A DNA stretch of 64,000 nucleotides from positions 310,001 through 374,000 of the forward strand of contig NZ_FZOW01000005.1 of assembly GCF_900188125.1 (NCBI RefSeq). Reading direction: 5' to 3'. Origin of the DNA: Rhodococcoides kyotonense. GTDB lineage: Bacteria; Actinomycetota; Actinomycetes; Mycobacteriales; Mycobacteriaceae. The position numbers were made by a program, and so were the translations under genes. The notes under the pieces were generated by a model, which saw only the letters and a program-made list of their open reading frames with translations, ran no database searches and was not told the origin of the DNA. The first letter of the stretch is position 1, and the number at the start of each line of letters is the position of its first letter. Below are positions 35,675 through 45,115 of the stretch, one piece after another.

Positions 35675-36318
35675 CGGACGATCTCGTCACCGTACTGCGG
35701 TTGGCGGACAGCGCCTTTCCGTCGGGCGGATTCGCGTTCTCGTCCGGTCTGGAGGGCGCTGTGCGTGATGGTTTCGTCGTCGACGAATGCGATGTGCGGG
35801 AGTTCGCCGAGGAGGCCGTCACGAGTCGGTGGCACACCCAGGATCGTGTACTGCTTCGACGTGCCTGGTCCGATGCTCGTGGAGCAGACGAACTGGCGGA
35901 GGCGTCGACTGCGATGTCGACCCTCCGCGATGCGTCGCGCAGATCGGGCGCGGCGCTTCTGTCCACGTTCGCAGCGCTCGAGAGCCCCGACGCGGTCGCC
36001 TATCGAGGACTCGTCCTGAAAGGAGAAGCGCCAGGGCATCTTCCGGTTGCACAGGCGATCTGCTTTCGCGGGCAGGGTCTGAGCGTCACTGCGGCAGAGG
36101 CAATCAGTGGGTGGCAGGTGTTGTCCGGGATCGCCAGTGCTGCTTTGCGGCTCGGTGTGACGGGACACGTTGGAGCGCAACGAGTTCTGGCATCCGCCGA
36201 ACCTGTATTGACCGCGACGCTTGCGGCGAGTGTCGACCGATACCCGTCGTCGTTCTCAGTATTCGCCGACATCGCCGCGCAACGCCGGGTCGACGGTATT
36301 CGGTTGTTCGCCAGTTGA
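35671..36318 (+). CDS. ureF: Urease accessory protein UreF
   Basis: A 215-residue all-helical protein with the UreF opening LLRLADSAFPSGGFAFSSGLE-like segment and a C-terminal ISGWQVLSGIASAALRLG pattern. UreF activates UreG GTPase in the maturation complex. The GTG overlaps the ureE stop (GTGA). A 24-base gap with a strong AAGGAG site separates it from ureAB. Confidence 0.88.
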   Translation: MTDDLVTVLRLADSAFPSGGFAFSSGLEGAVRDGFVVDECDVREFAEEAVTSRWHTQDRVLLRRAWSDARGADELAEASTAMSTLRDASRRSGAALLSTFAALESPDAVAYRGLVLKGEAPGHLPVAQAICFRGQGLSVTAAEAISGWQVLSGIASAALRLGVTGHVGAQRVLASAEPVLTATLAASVDRYPSSFSVFADIAAQRRVDGIRLFAS

Positions 36319-36342
36319 AATGCTTCGAAGAAGGAGACATCG

Positions 36343-36981
36343 GTGTATCTCACCCCAACCGAGATGGAGCGTCTGACGGTCTTCACCGCGGCGCAGATCG
36401 CTCGGCGCAACCTGGCCGAAGGCGTGCGACTCAGCCATCCGGAAGCCGTCGCCTACCTCACCGACGAGATCCTGCTCGCCGCGAGAAAGGACATGACCTT
36501 CGAGAAGGTGATCGACCACGCATGCCACCTACTCACCAGGGATCAGGTCATGGACGGTGTGCCGTACATGCTGTCGATCCTGCTGGTCGACGCGCCGTTC
36601 GCGGAGGGCACCAAGCTCGTGACCGTCGTCGACCCGATCGCAGGCAGCGCCGACGAGATCGTTCCAGGAGAAATCGTTGCGGCGGATGCGCCGGTGGAGC
36701 TGTTCGGCGGGCTCGACTCCATCGAGGTGCGCGTCGTCAACACAGGAGATCGGGACGTGCAGGTGCGTAGCCAAACACACTTCTTCGAGTCCAACACAGC
36801 GCTCGAATTCGACCGCCGTGCGGCGTGGGGTCACAAGCTCGAAGTAGCCGCGGGCGCAGGAGTTCGCTTCGAACCGGGGATTCCCGTGATCGTCCGCCTC
36901 GTACCGATGGCCGGAGATCGCGTCGTACATGGGTTTCGGGGTCTGGTAGACGGTTCGCTCGACGAAAGTGAAGTGCAGTGA
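36343..36981 (+). CDS. ureAB: Fused urease gamma-beta subunit (UreA-UreB)
   Basis: A single 212-residue chain contains both small urease subunits. Residues 1-about 100 are UreA (YLTPTEMERLTVFTAAQIARRNLAEGVRLSHPEAVAYL ... TRDQVMDGVPYML) and residues about 105-212 are UreB (VPGEIVAADAPVELFGG, VNTGDRDVQVRSQTHFFESN, FEPG, HGFRGLVDG). Such fusions are known in some actinobacteria and Helicobacter. The beta part has RSQTHFFES where classical UreB has GSHYHFFEVN. GTG start with AAGGAG upstream; overlaps ureC by four bases. Confidence 0.92.
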   Translation: MYLTPTEMERLTVFTAAQIARRNLAEGVRLSHPEAVAYLTDEILLAARKDMTFEKVIDHACHLLTRDQVMDGVPYMLSILLVDAPFAEGTKLVTVVDPIAGSADEIVPGEIVAADAPVELFGGLDSIEVRVVNTGDRDVQVRSQTHFFESNTALEFDRRAAWGHKLEVAAGAGVRFEPGIPVIVRLVPMAGDRVVHGFRGLVDGSLDESEVQ

Positions 36982-38684
36982 TTCGCATCGACCGCGCGTC
37001 GTACATCCGTATGTTCGGTCCGACGACGGGAGACCGTGTCCGACTGGCAGATTCGAATCTCTTCGTCGAGATCGAGCACGATCTCACGACACCTGGGTAC
37101 GAATTGCTGGCAGGCGCAGGCAAGAACGTGCGCGACGGTGAAGGCTACCGGCCGAATTCGACGTCGTCGACCGGCGCGTTGGACTATGTGTTCACCAATG
37201 CGACGATCGTCGATGCGGTCACCGGAATCATCAAAGCGGACATCGGAATTCGTGACGGAATCATCGTCGGCATCGGCAAGGCAGGTAATCCCGACGTCAT
37301 GCCCGACGTGACGCCGGGTATGACCGTGGGGCACATGACGACGCCCATCCCGTCCGAAGGACTCATCGTCACCGCGGGGACGATCGAGACCCATGCGCAC
37401 CTGATTTCGCCGCAGCAGTCCGAGCATGCGCTGTCGACCGGCACCACCACGTTGATCGGGGGCTCACCTGGTCCGGCGTTCGAAGTCGGGTCGGGCAGCA
37501 CCCGCAATCTCGGACTGTTTCTTCGTGGCGGTGAGGGTTCGGCGATGAACTTCGTCGCGTTCGGGCGTGGATCGTCCGACGCCGATGCCGTGCTCGAATC
37601 GGTGGCTGCAGGCGCAGGCGCAGTCAAGATCCACGAGGACTTCGGCGCATCGCCTGCCGTGATCGACGCGACTCTACGGGCGGCCGATTCGGCGGACTTC
37701 GCTGTCCACTTGCACACCGACTCGATCAACGAATTCGGGTTCGCCGAGACGACGATGTCGACCATCGGAGACCGGACCATTCACATGTATCACGTCGAAG
37801 GCGCAGGCGGAGGGCATGCGCCCGACCTGATCCGGTGCGTCGGATACGACAACGTCATTCCGGCATCGACCAATCCGACGAATCCGTACACCGCCTATGC
37901 GCTCGACGAAGGTGTGCCGATGACGATGGAAGCCCACAACATGAACTGGAACGCGCCGGAGGACGTCGCGTTCGCAGAGGCTCGCATTCGGCCGCAGACG
38001 ATGATCGCCGAGGACTTCCTGCACGACATGGGCGCGATCTCCATATTCGGAAGCGACACACAGGGAATGGGCAGGGTCGCCGAGAACACCGCGAACTGCT
38101 GGCAGTTGGCCGACATCATGAAGCAACGTGTCGGGCGACTGCCGGAGGAGACCACGGCAGGCTCGGACAACGAACGGGTCAAGCGCTACATCGCGAAACT
38201 GACGGTGAATCCGGCGATTTCGATCGGAGCGGGCCGTCACCTCGGATCCGTCGAGGTAGGGAAGATCGCGGATCTCGTCCTGTGGGCACCTGCGTTCTTC
38301 GGTGTGAAGCCGAACTTCGTGATGAAGAACGGGTTCGTCGCGTGGGCTGCTCTCGGTGACGCCGCAGGGAGCATCTCGCGGTCGGAACCGGTTGTGCAGC
38401 GTGCCAATTGGGGATCATTGGGGTCTGCGCCGGAAGAGCTCGGGTTCGTGTTCATGTCATCGTTGGCGACCGACGCGGGACTACCGGAGGCTCTCGGCCT
38501 TCGGAAGAACGTCGTGACGATCGACTCCGTACGACACCTGCGCAAGGGTGACATGGTGCGCAACACGGCACTTCCCCACATCGATGTCGATCCACGCACA
38601 TTCGACGTGCGCGCCGACGGCCAGCTTCTCACCGGCGAACCGGCGACGACGGTTCCCTTCTCACGGAGGTACATGCTTCGATGA
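36978..38684 (+). CDS. ureC: Urease alpha subunit UreC, divergent active-site flap
   Basis: A 568-residue nickel amidohydrolase. All metal ligands are found at almost the classical numbering: His139/His141 (HAH), carbamylated Lys217 (AVKIHED), His246 (HLHTD), His272 ([10 protein letters not shown]) and Asp360 (GSDTQGMGR); the catalytic His320 and Arg336 are kept too. The flap normally reading VCHH is MEAHN here, so the usual Cys319 is Ala and the His after His320 is Asn. The pocket loop after GGSPGPA is also rewritten ([15 protein letters not shown] for the classical GTNATTCTPG). It should hydrolyse urea or a urea-like compound; altered substrate range is possible. It overlaps ureAB and ureG. 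Confidence 0.92.
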   Translation: MIRIDRASYIRMFGPTTGDRVRLADSNLFVEIEHDLTTPGYELLAGAGKNVRDGEGYRPNSTSSTGALDYVFTNATIVDAVTGIIKADIGIRDGIIVGIGKAGNPDVMPDVTPGMTVGHMTTPIPSEGLIVTAGTIETHAHLISPQQSEHALSTGTTTLIGGSPGPAFEVGSGSTRNLGLFLRGGEGSAMNFVAFGRGSSDADAVLESVAAGAGAVKIHEDFGASPAVIDATLRAADSADFAVHLHTDSINEFGFAETTMSTIGDRTIHMYHVEGAGGGHAPDLIRCVGYDNVIPASTNPTNPYTAYALDEGVPMTMEAHNMNWNAPEDVAFAEARIRPQTMIAEDFLHDMGAISIFGSDTQGMGRVAENTANCWQLADIMKQRVGRLPEETTAGSDNERVKRYIAKLTVNPAISIGAGRHLGSVEVGKIADLVLWAPAFFGVKPNFVMKNGFVAWAALGDAAGSISRSEPVVQRANWGSLGSAPEELGFVFMSSLATDAGLPEALGLRKNVVTIDSVRHLRKGDMVRNTALPHIDVDPRTFDVRADGQLLTGEPATTVPFSRRYMLR

Positions 38685-39295
38685 ACTCACTGCGCGCAGC
38701 ACGAATCGGCATCGGCGGCCCCGTCGGTTCCGGAAAGACCGCACTGGTCGAGCAGTTGATTGCCGAGTTCGCACGCCGGAATCGAGCGGTGTCGGTCATC
38801 ACCAACGACCTCGTCACCGAGGAGGACGCCGAACGGGTGCGGCGCTCGGGGCTGATCGATCCCGCACGTGTCCGAGCCGTCGAGGCCGGGGGATGTCCGC
38901 ACACCGTGATTCGAGAAGACCCGTCGCTCAACATCGCGATGGCCGATCAGCTCGAAGCCGAGTTCCCCGACACCGAGGTTCTGCTGCTCGAGAGCGGTGG
39001 TGACAACCTTGCGTCGACGTTCTCGCGCGATCTCGTCGACTACTGGGTGTTCGTCATCGACGTCGCCGGGGGAGACGACATTCCGCGCAAGCGCGGCCCT
39101 GGCGTCGTACGGTGTGATTTGTTGGTGGTCAACAAGATCGACCTCGCACAGTACGTCGGAGCCGACCTCGAACTGATGCTGAAGCAAGCCGACGACGTGC
39201 GTGGTGGACGGCCCATCGTGTGCACCAACGCGCGAACAGGTGTCGGCATCGGAGACGTCGTCGACGTCTTCGACCGCGAAGTCCTGTTCGTGTGA
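38681..39295 (+). CDS. ureG: Urease accessory GTPase UreG
   Basis: A 204-residue GTPase with P-loop GGPVGSGKT (about residues 12-20), the nickel-binding CPH motif in [18 protein letters not shown] and [13 protein letters not shown]. It hydrolyses GTP to insert Ni2+ into apo-urease. It lacks the N-terminal His-rich stretch of some UreG proteins. It overlaps ureC and ureD by four bases each. Confidence 0.95.
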   Translation: MNSLRAARIGIGGPVGSGKTALVEQLIAEFARRNRAVSVITNDLVTEEDAERVRRSGLIDPARVRAVEAGGCPHTVIREDPSLNIAMADQLEAEFPDTEVLLLESGGDNLASTFSRDLVDYWVFVIDVAGGDDIPRKRGPGVVRCDLLVVNKIDLAQYVGADLELMLKQADDVRGGRPIVCTNARTGVGIGDVVDVFDREVLFV

Positions 39296-40056
39296 GCGAG
39301 GCGCTGGACCTGTCGTTCACCACGATCGGCACGCGCACGGTCTTCGATAGGCGACGCTACCGGTGGCCGCAGACGGTCGGCCGGGTGTTCTACACCGACC
39401 CTGGAGACGCCGGCCGCGGCCGCGTGATCGTGCAGAACTCGGGTGCATCCCTGCATCCAGGGGATCGAGTCGAGCAGCGGGTGTCGGCGTCGACGGGTGC
39501 CCGCATCGACGTCGTCGGCCAGGGGGCGATGCTCGTCACCGGTACACCTGGCGGTCGAGCGGGTGTCGAAGATACCGAACTACGTGTCGACCACCAAGCA
39601 CATCTCGCGTTCCGTCCCGAGCCCCGGATTCTGACGCCGTATGCGCATGCTCGGCAGGACACACGCGTCGGCCTGAACGGAACGGGGACAGTGCTTCTGA
39701 CGGATGCGGTCGTCGTACATCCCGGCGTGACTGCCGAGACGTTCGGCAGCTTCCGGTCGAGCGTCACCGTGACGACGGGAGGCAGAGTGCGGGCGTTCGA
39801 CGCGCAGCATGCGTCGTCGCTGCCGTTCCCGAAGTCCGGTTTGCGGGCGTTCGCGACGGTGTATCTGCTGGGTGCAGGAGCCGTCGACGTTCCAGTGGGC
39901 GATCTGCCCGGGGTGTACGCGGCGGCGACGACCTTGCCCGACGACGTGGGAGTCGCTGTACGCCTCGCGGCGACGGATGGGGATACCCTCCGCGCAGGTA
40001 TCGAAGGCGCGGTCGGCCTGCTCAGCTCCGTGTGTGGCGGGCATTCACTGCCGTGA
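39292..40056 (+). CDS. ureD: Urease accessory protein UreD
   Basis: A 254-residue beta-rich protein with the UreD pattern ([61 protein letters not shown]). UreD is the scaffold that binds urease during metal insertion. GTG start overlapping the ureG stop. It is the last gene of the operon and its final 12 bases overlap the end of the convergent sulfatase gene, so both coding ends share DNA. Confidence 0.85.
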   Translation: MSEALDLSFTTIGTRTVFDRRRYRWPQTVGRVFYTDPGDAGRGRVIVQNSGASLHPGDRVEQRVSASTGARIDVVGQGAMLVTGTPGGRAGVEDTELRVDHQAHLAFRPEPRILTPYAHARQDTRVGLNGTGTVLLTDAVVVHPGVTAETFGSFRSSVTVTTGGRVRAFDAQHASSLPFPKSGLRAFATVYLLGAGAVDVPVGDLPGVYAAATTLPDDVGVAVRLAATDGDTLRAGIEGAVGLLSSVCGGHSLP

Positions 40057-42411
40057 CACGGCCACTCTCGCGACTTCGGCGGGGTCGATCAGATGCGAAT
40101 GGTCGTCGTTCCCGGCGTGAATTCGGACGACGTCGATACGGCCGTTGAACTTGGTCGTCTCGCTGTAGTGCGCGCTGACCGGCATGCCGTAATCGTCGCC
40201 GATATCCGTCGTTTCTTCGGCCGAGAAGATCATCGGCTGTGTCTGGTCGACTCGTCCTACACCCACCACGTGTCCATCGTAGAAGAGACTGACGTCGCCG
40301 CCCTTCGCGAGACCGCCTCCGTCGTAGGCGAATTCGGCTCGAATTTGATGGCGCCCTTCGGGGATGTCGTCGGTCGCCTCGGTCACGAACTCCTGCATGC
40401 CGAGGAGGTTGTAGACGAAGACGGCTCGCCCCTTCTTCGCGTGCAGTGCCCATCCGCCGAATCGCCCGCCTTGCGCGATGATGACGCCCTCCGTGGTGTG
40501 TTCAGCGGGAATCTCGATCGAAGCGGTCACGGAGAACGATCTGTTCTTGATGTCGAGGACGCTGTTCTCGCTCAGCCGCTTCATGCCGGGGAACAGCACT
40601 TGAGTATCGCCCGAGACCAATTGCGGCCGACCGGCGATCGTGGCGTTGAGTCGTTCGAAGCGCCGGTCGTCGATGGGCAGCACGTTGTACTTCACTGCTT
40701 CGATCAACCACAATCGTTGCAGCGCAGCGAGTTTCTCGGGCATCTCCGACGCGAGATCGTGTGCCTGCGTCCAATCGTTCCGGCCGTCGTAGAGCTCCCA
40801 TACGTCGTCGTCGAGCGCAGGTGGGACTTCATTCGGGAGCCATGGGGTGCTGTGCTGGGTGACGGCACTCCAGCCTTTGAAGTAGATGCCGCGGTTGCCC
40901 GCCATCTCGAAGTACTGGAGGTCGTGTCGCTCTTCGGCATTCGCGTCGTCGAAGCTGTAGAGCATGCTCGTGCCCTCGAAGGGAGACTGCTGTACGCCGT
41001 TCACATATGTCGGCTCGGGGAGGCCTGCCGCGGCGAGCACCGTCGGCGCGACGTCGATGACATGCGTGAATTGTGTACGGTTCTCGCCCGAGGCTGTGAT
41101 TCCCGCCGGCCAGTGCACGATGGTCCCGTTCCGGGTTCCGCCCCAGTGCGAGGCGACCTGCTTGGTCCATTGGAACGGCGCACACATCGCCCACGCCCAT
41201 CCGACCGAGTAGTGGTTGTAGGCATCCGGTGTGCCCAGTTCGTCCTTGACCTCCGCCATGAATTCGGGGGTTTCGATCGCGGCGAGTCCGTTGAAGTTCG
41301 CCATTTCGTTGAATGCGCCGTTCACCGTGCCCTCGGCCGAGGCTCCGTTGTCGCCGATGATGTAGTACACCAGGGTGTTCTCGAGTGCTCCGACCTCCTC
41401 GATCGCATCGACGAGCCTGCCGACGTGGTAATCGGTGTGTTCGAGGAATCCCGCATACACCTCCATCTGCCGTTCGAGGACAGGCTTGAGAACATCGCTC
41501 ATCTCGTCCCCGGCAGGGATCACGTCGGGGCGTGGGGTCAACGCTGCATCGGCCGGAACGACGCCACGGCGCTTCTGCTGCTCCAGCGTCTTCTCTCGTT
41601 GGGCGTCCCAGCCGTCGGCGAATCGGCCTGCATACTTGTTCGACCATTCGCGCGGCACGTGATGCGGGGCGTGGGTCGCGCCCGGTGCGAAATACAGGAA
41701 GAACGGCTTGTCGGGCGCGAGTGCCTTCTGAGTGCGGACCCAGTCGATGGCGTGGTCGGCGAGATCCTCGGTGAGGTGGTAGCCCTGCTCGGGAGAACGG
41801 TCCGGTTCCACAGGGGCGAACCCCTCGTAGAGCGCGGGGTAGTACTGATTGTTCTCGCCGCCGATGAACCCGTAGAACTGTTCGAATCCGCCGCCACCCG
41901 AGGGCCAGGCGTCGAACGGTCCGACCGGGGATGTCTGCCACGGCGGGACCTCGTGACATTTACCGAACTGGGCTGTCGAATATCCGTTGAGCTTCAACGT
42001 CATCGGTAGTGTTGCTTTCGAATTGGGCCGCACACCACAGGAACCCGGTGCCGACGTCGCCGTCTCGGTGATCATGCCCATTCCGACGGAGTGGTGGTTT
42101 CGGCCACTGAGCAGAGCTGCTCTGGTCGGCGCGCACAGTGCGGTGGTGTGAAAACGACTGTAAGTCAGCCCGTTTCGCTGAAGCAGTTCTGCGGTCGGGG
42201 TGTTGGCCGGCCCGCCGAAGGCGCTACTCGCGCCGTAGCCCACATCGTCCAGCAGGACGATCAGTACGTTCGGTGCCCCTGGAGGCGGGAGCAACGGTTC
42301 GATCGGTGGAAACGACGTGTCAGGATCTTTCGCGTCGTACGTCACCAGGCCCAGGTGCTGTCGATCCGGAATGGGGAGAGAGCCGCGCTGTGCGGCCGAT
42401 CGGTCTGTCAT
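40045..42411 (-). CDS. Large arylsulfatase (type I, formylglycine-dependent)
   Basis: A 788-residue sulfatase with the formylglycine motif CAPTR (Cys93) in LCAPTRAALLSGRNHHSVG, the metal Asp pair in LLDDVGYGASS and a C-terminal beta domain with PEGRHQIRAEFAYDGGG. No signal peptide is seen. Size and pattern match the large actinobacterial AtsA-type enzymes. It would free sulfate from organic sulfates, complementing the sulfate genes at the window's left side although far from them. Transcribed divergently from recO with a 230-base gap. Confidence 0.92.
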   Translation of the reverse strand: MTDRSAAQRGSLPIPDRQHLGLVTYDAKDPDTSFPPIEPLLPPPGAPNVLIVLLDDVGYGASSAFGGPANTPTAELLQRNGLTYSRFHTTALCAPTRAALLSGRNHHSVGMGMITETATSAPGSCGVRPNSKATLPMTLKLNGYSTAQFGKCHEVPPWQTSPVGPFDAWPSGGGGFEQFYGFIGGENNQYYPALYEGFAPVEPDRSPEQGYHLTEDLADHAIDWVRTQKALAPDKPFFLYFAPGATHAPHHVPREWSNKYAGRFADGWDAQREKTLEQQKRRGVVPADAALTPRPDVIPAGDEMSDVLKPVLERQMEVYAGFLEHTDYHVGRLVDAIEEVGALENTLVYYIIGDNGASAEGTVNGAFNEMANFNGLAAIETPEFMAEVKDELGTPDAYNHYSVGWAWAMCAPFQWTKQVASHWGGTRNGTIVHWPAGITASGENRTQFTHVIDVAPTVLAAAGLPEPTYVNGVQQSPFEGTSMLYSFDDANAEERHDLQYFEMAGNRGIYFKGWSAVTQHSTPWLPNEVPPALDDDVWELYDGRNDWTQAHDLASEMPEKLAALQRLWLIEAVKYNVLPIDDRRFERLNATIAGRPQLVSGDTQVLFPGMKRLSENSVLDIKNRSFSVTASIEIPAEHTTEGVIIAQGGRFGGWALHAKKGRAVFVYNLLGMQEFVTEATDDIPEGRHQIRAEFAYDGGGLAKGGDVSLFYDGHVVGVGRVDQTQPMIFSAEETTDIGDDYGMPVSAHYSETTKFNGRIDVVRIHAGNDDHSHLIDPAEVARVAVSRQ

Positions 42412-42645
42412 GAACTCACTCTTTCCTTGCGGTCGGTGAGCACTGGCGGCTGTCTCGATCGACTCTGAATCTCGTGATCATGCGCGAGACCCCACTTCTC
42501 GCTCACAGAACGGTGAATACGGCGGCACTTGATCCGTACCGTTCGAGCGTAGGTCGCCGACTCCGCGCTGCGGAGGGGTCTTAGGTAACTGCCACACGCC
42601 GCGCAGATGCGTCGACACATGCGAGAGCGTGGGACAATGGAGGGC

Positions 42646-43470
42646 GTGAGGCTCTATCGGGACAACGCGGTCGTGCTGCGTCAGCACAAGCTGGGCGAGG
42701 CCGACCGCATCGTCACGCTCCTGACGCGCGACAACGGCATCGTCCGGGCCGTCGCCAAGGGGGTTCGTCGCACGAAGTCGAAGTTCGGCGCGCGCCTGGA
42801 GCCGTTCGCGCATGTCGACGTCCTGCTGCATCCGGGCCGCAACCTCGACATCGTGACCCAGGTGCACACGGTCAACGCGTTCGGCGGTAACATAGTCAGC
42901 GATTACGGCTGTTACACGACCGGCTGTGCCGTGCTCGAGACGGCCGAGCGCCTCGCTGGTGAGGAACATGCACCAGCCAAGCGTTTGCATCAGTTGACGG
43001 TGGGCGCTCTGCGGGCGCTCGCCGACCGCACCCGCCCACCGGAGCTGATTCTCGACGCGTTCCTGCTGCGTGCGATGGGCTTCGCCGGCTGGGCGCCGTC
43101 GTTGACCGAATGCGCACGCTGCGCCGCCCCTGGGCCGCACCGCGCGTTCCACGTCGCTGCAGGTGGATCGGTGTGCGTGCACTGCAGACCTCCGGGGTCG
43201 GCCACTCCGATGACCGGCGTCCTCGACCTGATGGTCGCGCTCGAGCGTGGTGAATGGGACTACACGCAGGCGACGACGACGTCCGTGCGCAGCCAGGCCA
43301 GCGGCCTCGTCGCAGCCCACCTGCAGTGGCATCTGGAACGGCAACTGCGGACGTTGCCGCTCATCGAGCGGTCGGCCCCTCATCACGGCGAGCCTGATTC
43401 GGCTCGCGTGTCGGCCGTCGGGCAGGATGAAGACCGTGATTCTTCGACGCGAGCCGCGCACTCAGCCTGA
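42646..43470 (+). CDS. recO: DNA repair protein RecO
   Basis: A 274-residue protein with the RecO OB-fold start [30 protein letters not shown] and a C-terminal zinc region ([25 protein letters not shown]). RecO loads RecA on gaps with RecR. The GTG start at 42646 gives the same N-terminus as the mycobacterial protein; an ATG at 42637 is three codons upstream. It overlaps uppS. This is where mycobacterial gene order resumes after the accessory block. Confidence 0.93.
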   Translation: MRLYRDNAVVLRQHKLGEADRIVTLLTRDNGIVRAVAKGVRRTKSKFGARLEPFAHVDVLLHPGRNLDIVTQVHTVNAFGGNIVSDYGCYTTGCAVLETAERLAGEEHAPAKRLHQLTVGALRALADRTRPPELILDAFLLRAMGFAGWAPSLTECARCAAPGPHRAFHVAAGGSVCVHCRPPGSATPMTGVLDLMVALERGEWDYTQATTTSVRSQASGLVAAHLQWHLERQLRTLPLIERSAPHHGEPDSARVSAVGQDEDRDSSTRAAHSA

Positions 43471-44245
43471 CGGCGAACGGGCGATACGTCCCCCGGATCC
43501 ACACCCGTCGGGAGCGAAGCCTCCGATCCTGCAGCCCGAGTTGATTCCGAAGCACGTCGCGCTCGTCATGGACGGCAACGGTCGCTGGGCGCAGGAGCGA
43601 GGCATGCCGCGCACCGCCGGCCACGAACGCGGCGAAGCAGTACTCATGGACACCGTCTGCGGGTGCATCGACATCGGAGTGAAGTGGCTGTCGGCGTACG
43701 CGTTCTCGACGGAGAACTGGAAGCGCAGCCCCGACGAGGTGAAGTTCCTGATGGGCTTCAACCGCGACGTGATCCGGCGCCGACGCGACGAGATGAACGA
43801 GATGGGCGTGCGCGTGCGGTGGGCTGGTCGTCGACCACGCCTGTGGCGCAGCGTCATCAAGGAACTCGAGGTCGCCGAGGAGCTGACGAAGAAGAACACC
43901 GTCATGACGCTGACGATGTGCGTCAACTACGGTGGCCGCGCCGAGATCGCCGATGCCACAAAGGAAATCGCGCGTGAAGTCGCTGCGGGACGGCTGGATC
44001 CGGAGAAGATCACCGAGGCAACCGTCGCCAAGTATCTCGACGAGTCCGACATGCCCGACGTCGACCTCTTCCTTCGCCCGTCGGGTGAGCAGCGGACGTC
44101 GAATTTCTTGATCTGGCAGTCGGCCTATGCCGAGTTCGTGTTCCAGAAGAAATTGTTCCCGGACTTCGATCGCCGCGACCTGTGGGAAGCATGCGTCGAA
44201 TATGCATCCAGGGACCGCCGATTCGGGGGAGTGAAGTATGAGTGA
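43427..44245 (+). CDS. uppS: Long-chain isoprenyl diphosphate synthase (UppS, Z-type)
   Basis: A 272-residue cis-prenyltransferase with [34 protein letters not shown] and the C-terminal [25 protein letters not shown] signature. It makes the decaprenyl-type carrier lipid for cell-wall assembly. ATG at 43427 is used; a GTG at 43436 is possible. The start overlaps the recO 3' end by 44 bases in another frame, so they are probably translated from one message. Confidence 0.94.
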   Translation: MKTVILRREPRTQPDGERAIRPPDPHPSGAKPPILQPELIPKHVALVMDGNGRWAQERGMPRTAGHERGEAVLMDTVCGCIDIGVKWLSAYAFSTENWKRSPDEVKFLMGFNRDVIRRRRDEMNEMGVRVRWAGRRPRLWRSVIKELEVAEELTKKNTVMTLTMCVNYGGRAEIADATKEIAREVAAGRLDPEKITEATVAKYLDESDMPDVDLFLRPSGEQRTSNFLIWQSAYAEFVFQKKLFPDFDRRDLWEACVEYASRDRRFGGVKYE

Positions 44246-44633
44246 GCCTTTGTCGCTGCAGTCGAGGGCCGAGCTCGCACTGACGCAGTTCGCGGCCGTG
44301 ACCCGCGGCGAGGAAGGTTCGCTGGGCTTCGATTACGCGGGCGCGCTGTGCTCGTTGCGTTCGGTGGCTTTGTCGCCCGGGCTGGAAGTGCTGTCCCTGA
44401 CGGCCGTCCTTGCGTGGGATCGCCCGCTGAAAGCCGCGTTGCACAAGAAGGTCGCCGACCGTAATGCGGACTCGCAATTCGGATCGATCTCGGTGAACGT
44501 GCACGAGAAGTCGGCAGATGTGTTGCTGCGCTACACGTTTCCGGCAAGCGGTCTGGACGACGAGGCTCTCATGACGATGCTCGTCCTCGTGCTCGGGGGA
44601 GTGGAGAAAGCGCGTGAGGGTCTGCTGCCGTGA
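44238..44633 (+). CDS. Conserved hypothetical protein (YbjN-like fold)
   Basis: A 131-residue protein at the position of mycobacterial Rv2360c. It begins [40 protein letters not shown] and contains two amphipathic helices separated by strands ([13 protein letters not shown]). No catalytic motif or membrane segment. The pattern resembles YbjN/type III chaperone-like small proteins, but this is weak. It overlaps uppS by eight bases and ends four bases before palindrome copy 3. Confidence 0.7.
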   Translation: MSEPLSLQSRAELALTQFAAVTRGEEGSLGFDYAGALCSLRSVALSPGLEVLSLTAVLAWDRPLKAALHKKVADRNADSQFGSISVNVHEKSADVLLRYTFPASGLDDEALMTMLVLVLGGVEKAREGLLP

Positions 44634-44636
44634 ATC

Positions 44637-44684
44637 CCATGTGCACGGAAATACATAGCGGGCTATGTATTTCCGTGCACATGG
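44637..44684. terminator. 48-base perfect palindrome between convergent genes (repeat copy 3)
   Basis: Perfect 23-base arms (starting CCATGTGCACGGAAATACAT) flank two G residues. The arm sequence equals copy 1 apart from the loop-proximal bases. It fills the gap between the YbjN-like gene and the convergent zur gene, whose stop lies four bases beyond it. This is the longest and most exact copy. Confidence 0.78.
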
Positions 44685-44687
44685 AGG

Positions 44688-45110
44688 TTATTTACCCCGA
44701 CACTCGCTGCACGTACCGAAGATCTCGACGGTGTGGCTGACGTCGCTGAATCCGTTGCTCTCCGCGACGTTCTGAGACCACTTCTCGACGGTCGGGCCCT
44801 CGACTTCGACGGTGTACCCGCAGTGGCGGCACACCAGGTGGTGGTGGTGACCGGACGAGCAGCGGCGGTAGACGGATTCGCCGGTGTCGGTGCGCAACAC
44901 GTCGACGGTGCCTGCGTCGGCGAGGGTCTGCAACGTGCGATAGACGGTGGTCAGACCGATTCCCTCACCGCGCTTGCGCAGCTCGTCGTGCAGATCCTGA
45001 GCCGACCGGAATTCCTCGATGTTGTCGAGAAGATCGGAGATCGCACTCCGCTGCTTGGTCGCGCGTACTCCGACGGCAACGGGTTTGCGCGGCATGGGGG
45101 ACTCGGTCAC
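44688..45110 (-). CDS. zur: Zinc uptake regulator Zur (Fur family)
   Basis: A 140-residue Fur-family repressor. The N-terminal winged helix (ATKQRSAISDLLDNIEEFRSAQDLHDELRKRGEGIGLTTVYRTLQTLADAGTVDVL) is followed by a metal region with GHHHHLVCRHCG and a second CxxC (TCSEC) binding structural zinc. It represses zinc-import and ribosomal paralogue genes when zinc is replete. It corresponds to M. tuberculosis FurB (Rv2359) and follows the smtB-like gene by five bases, so both should be co-transcribed. Confidence 0.93.
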   Translation of the reverse strand: MTESPMPRKPVAVGVRATKQRSAISDLLDNIEEFRSAQDLHDELRKRGEGIGLTTVYRTLQTLADAGTVDVLRTDTGESVYRRCSSGHHHHLVCRHCGYTVEVEGPTVEKWSQNVAESNGFSDVSHTVEIFGTCSECRGK

Positions 45111-45115
45111 GAATA

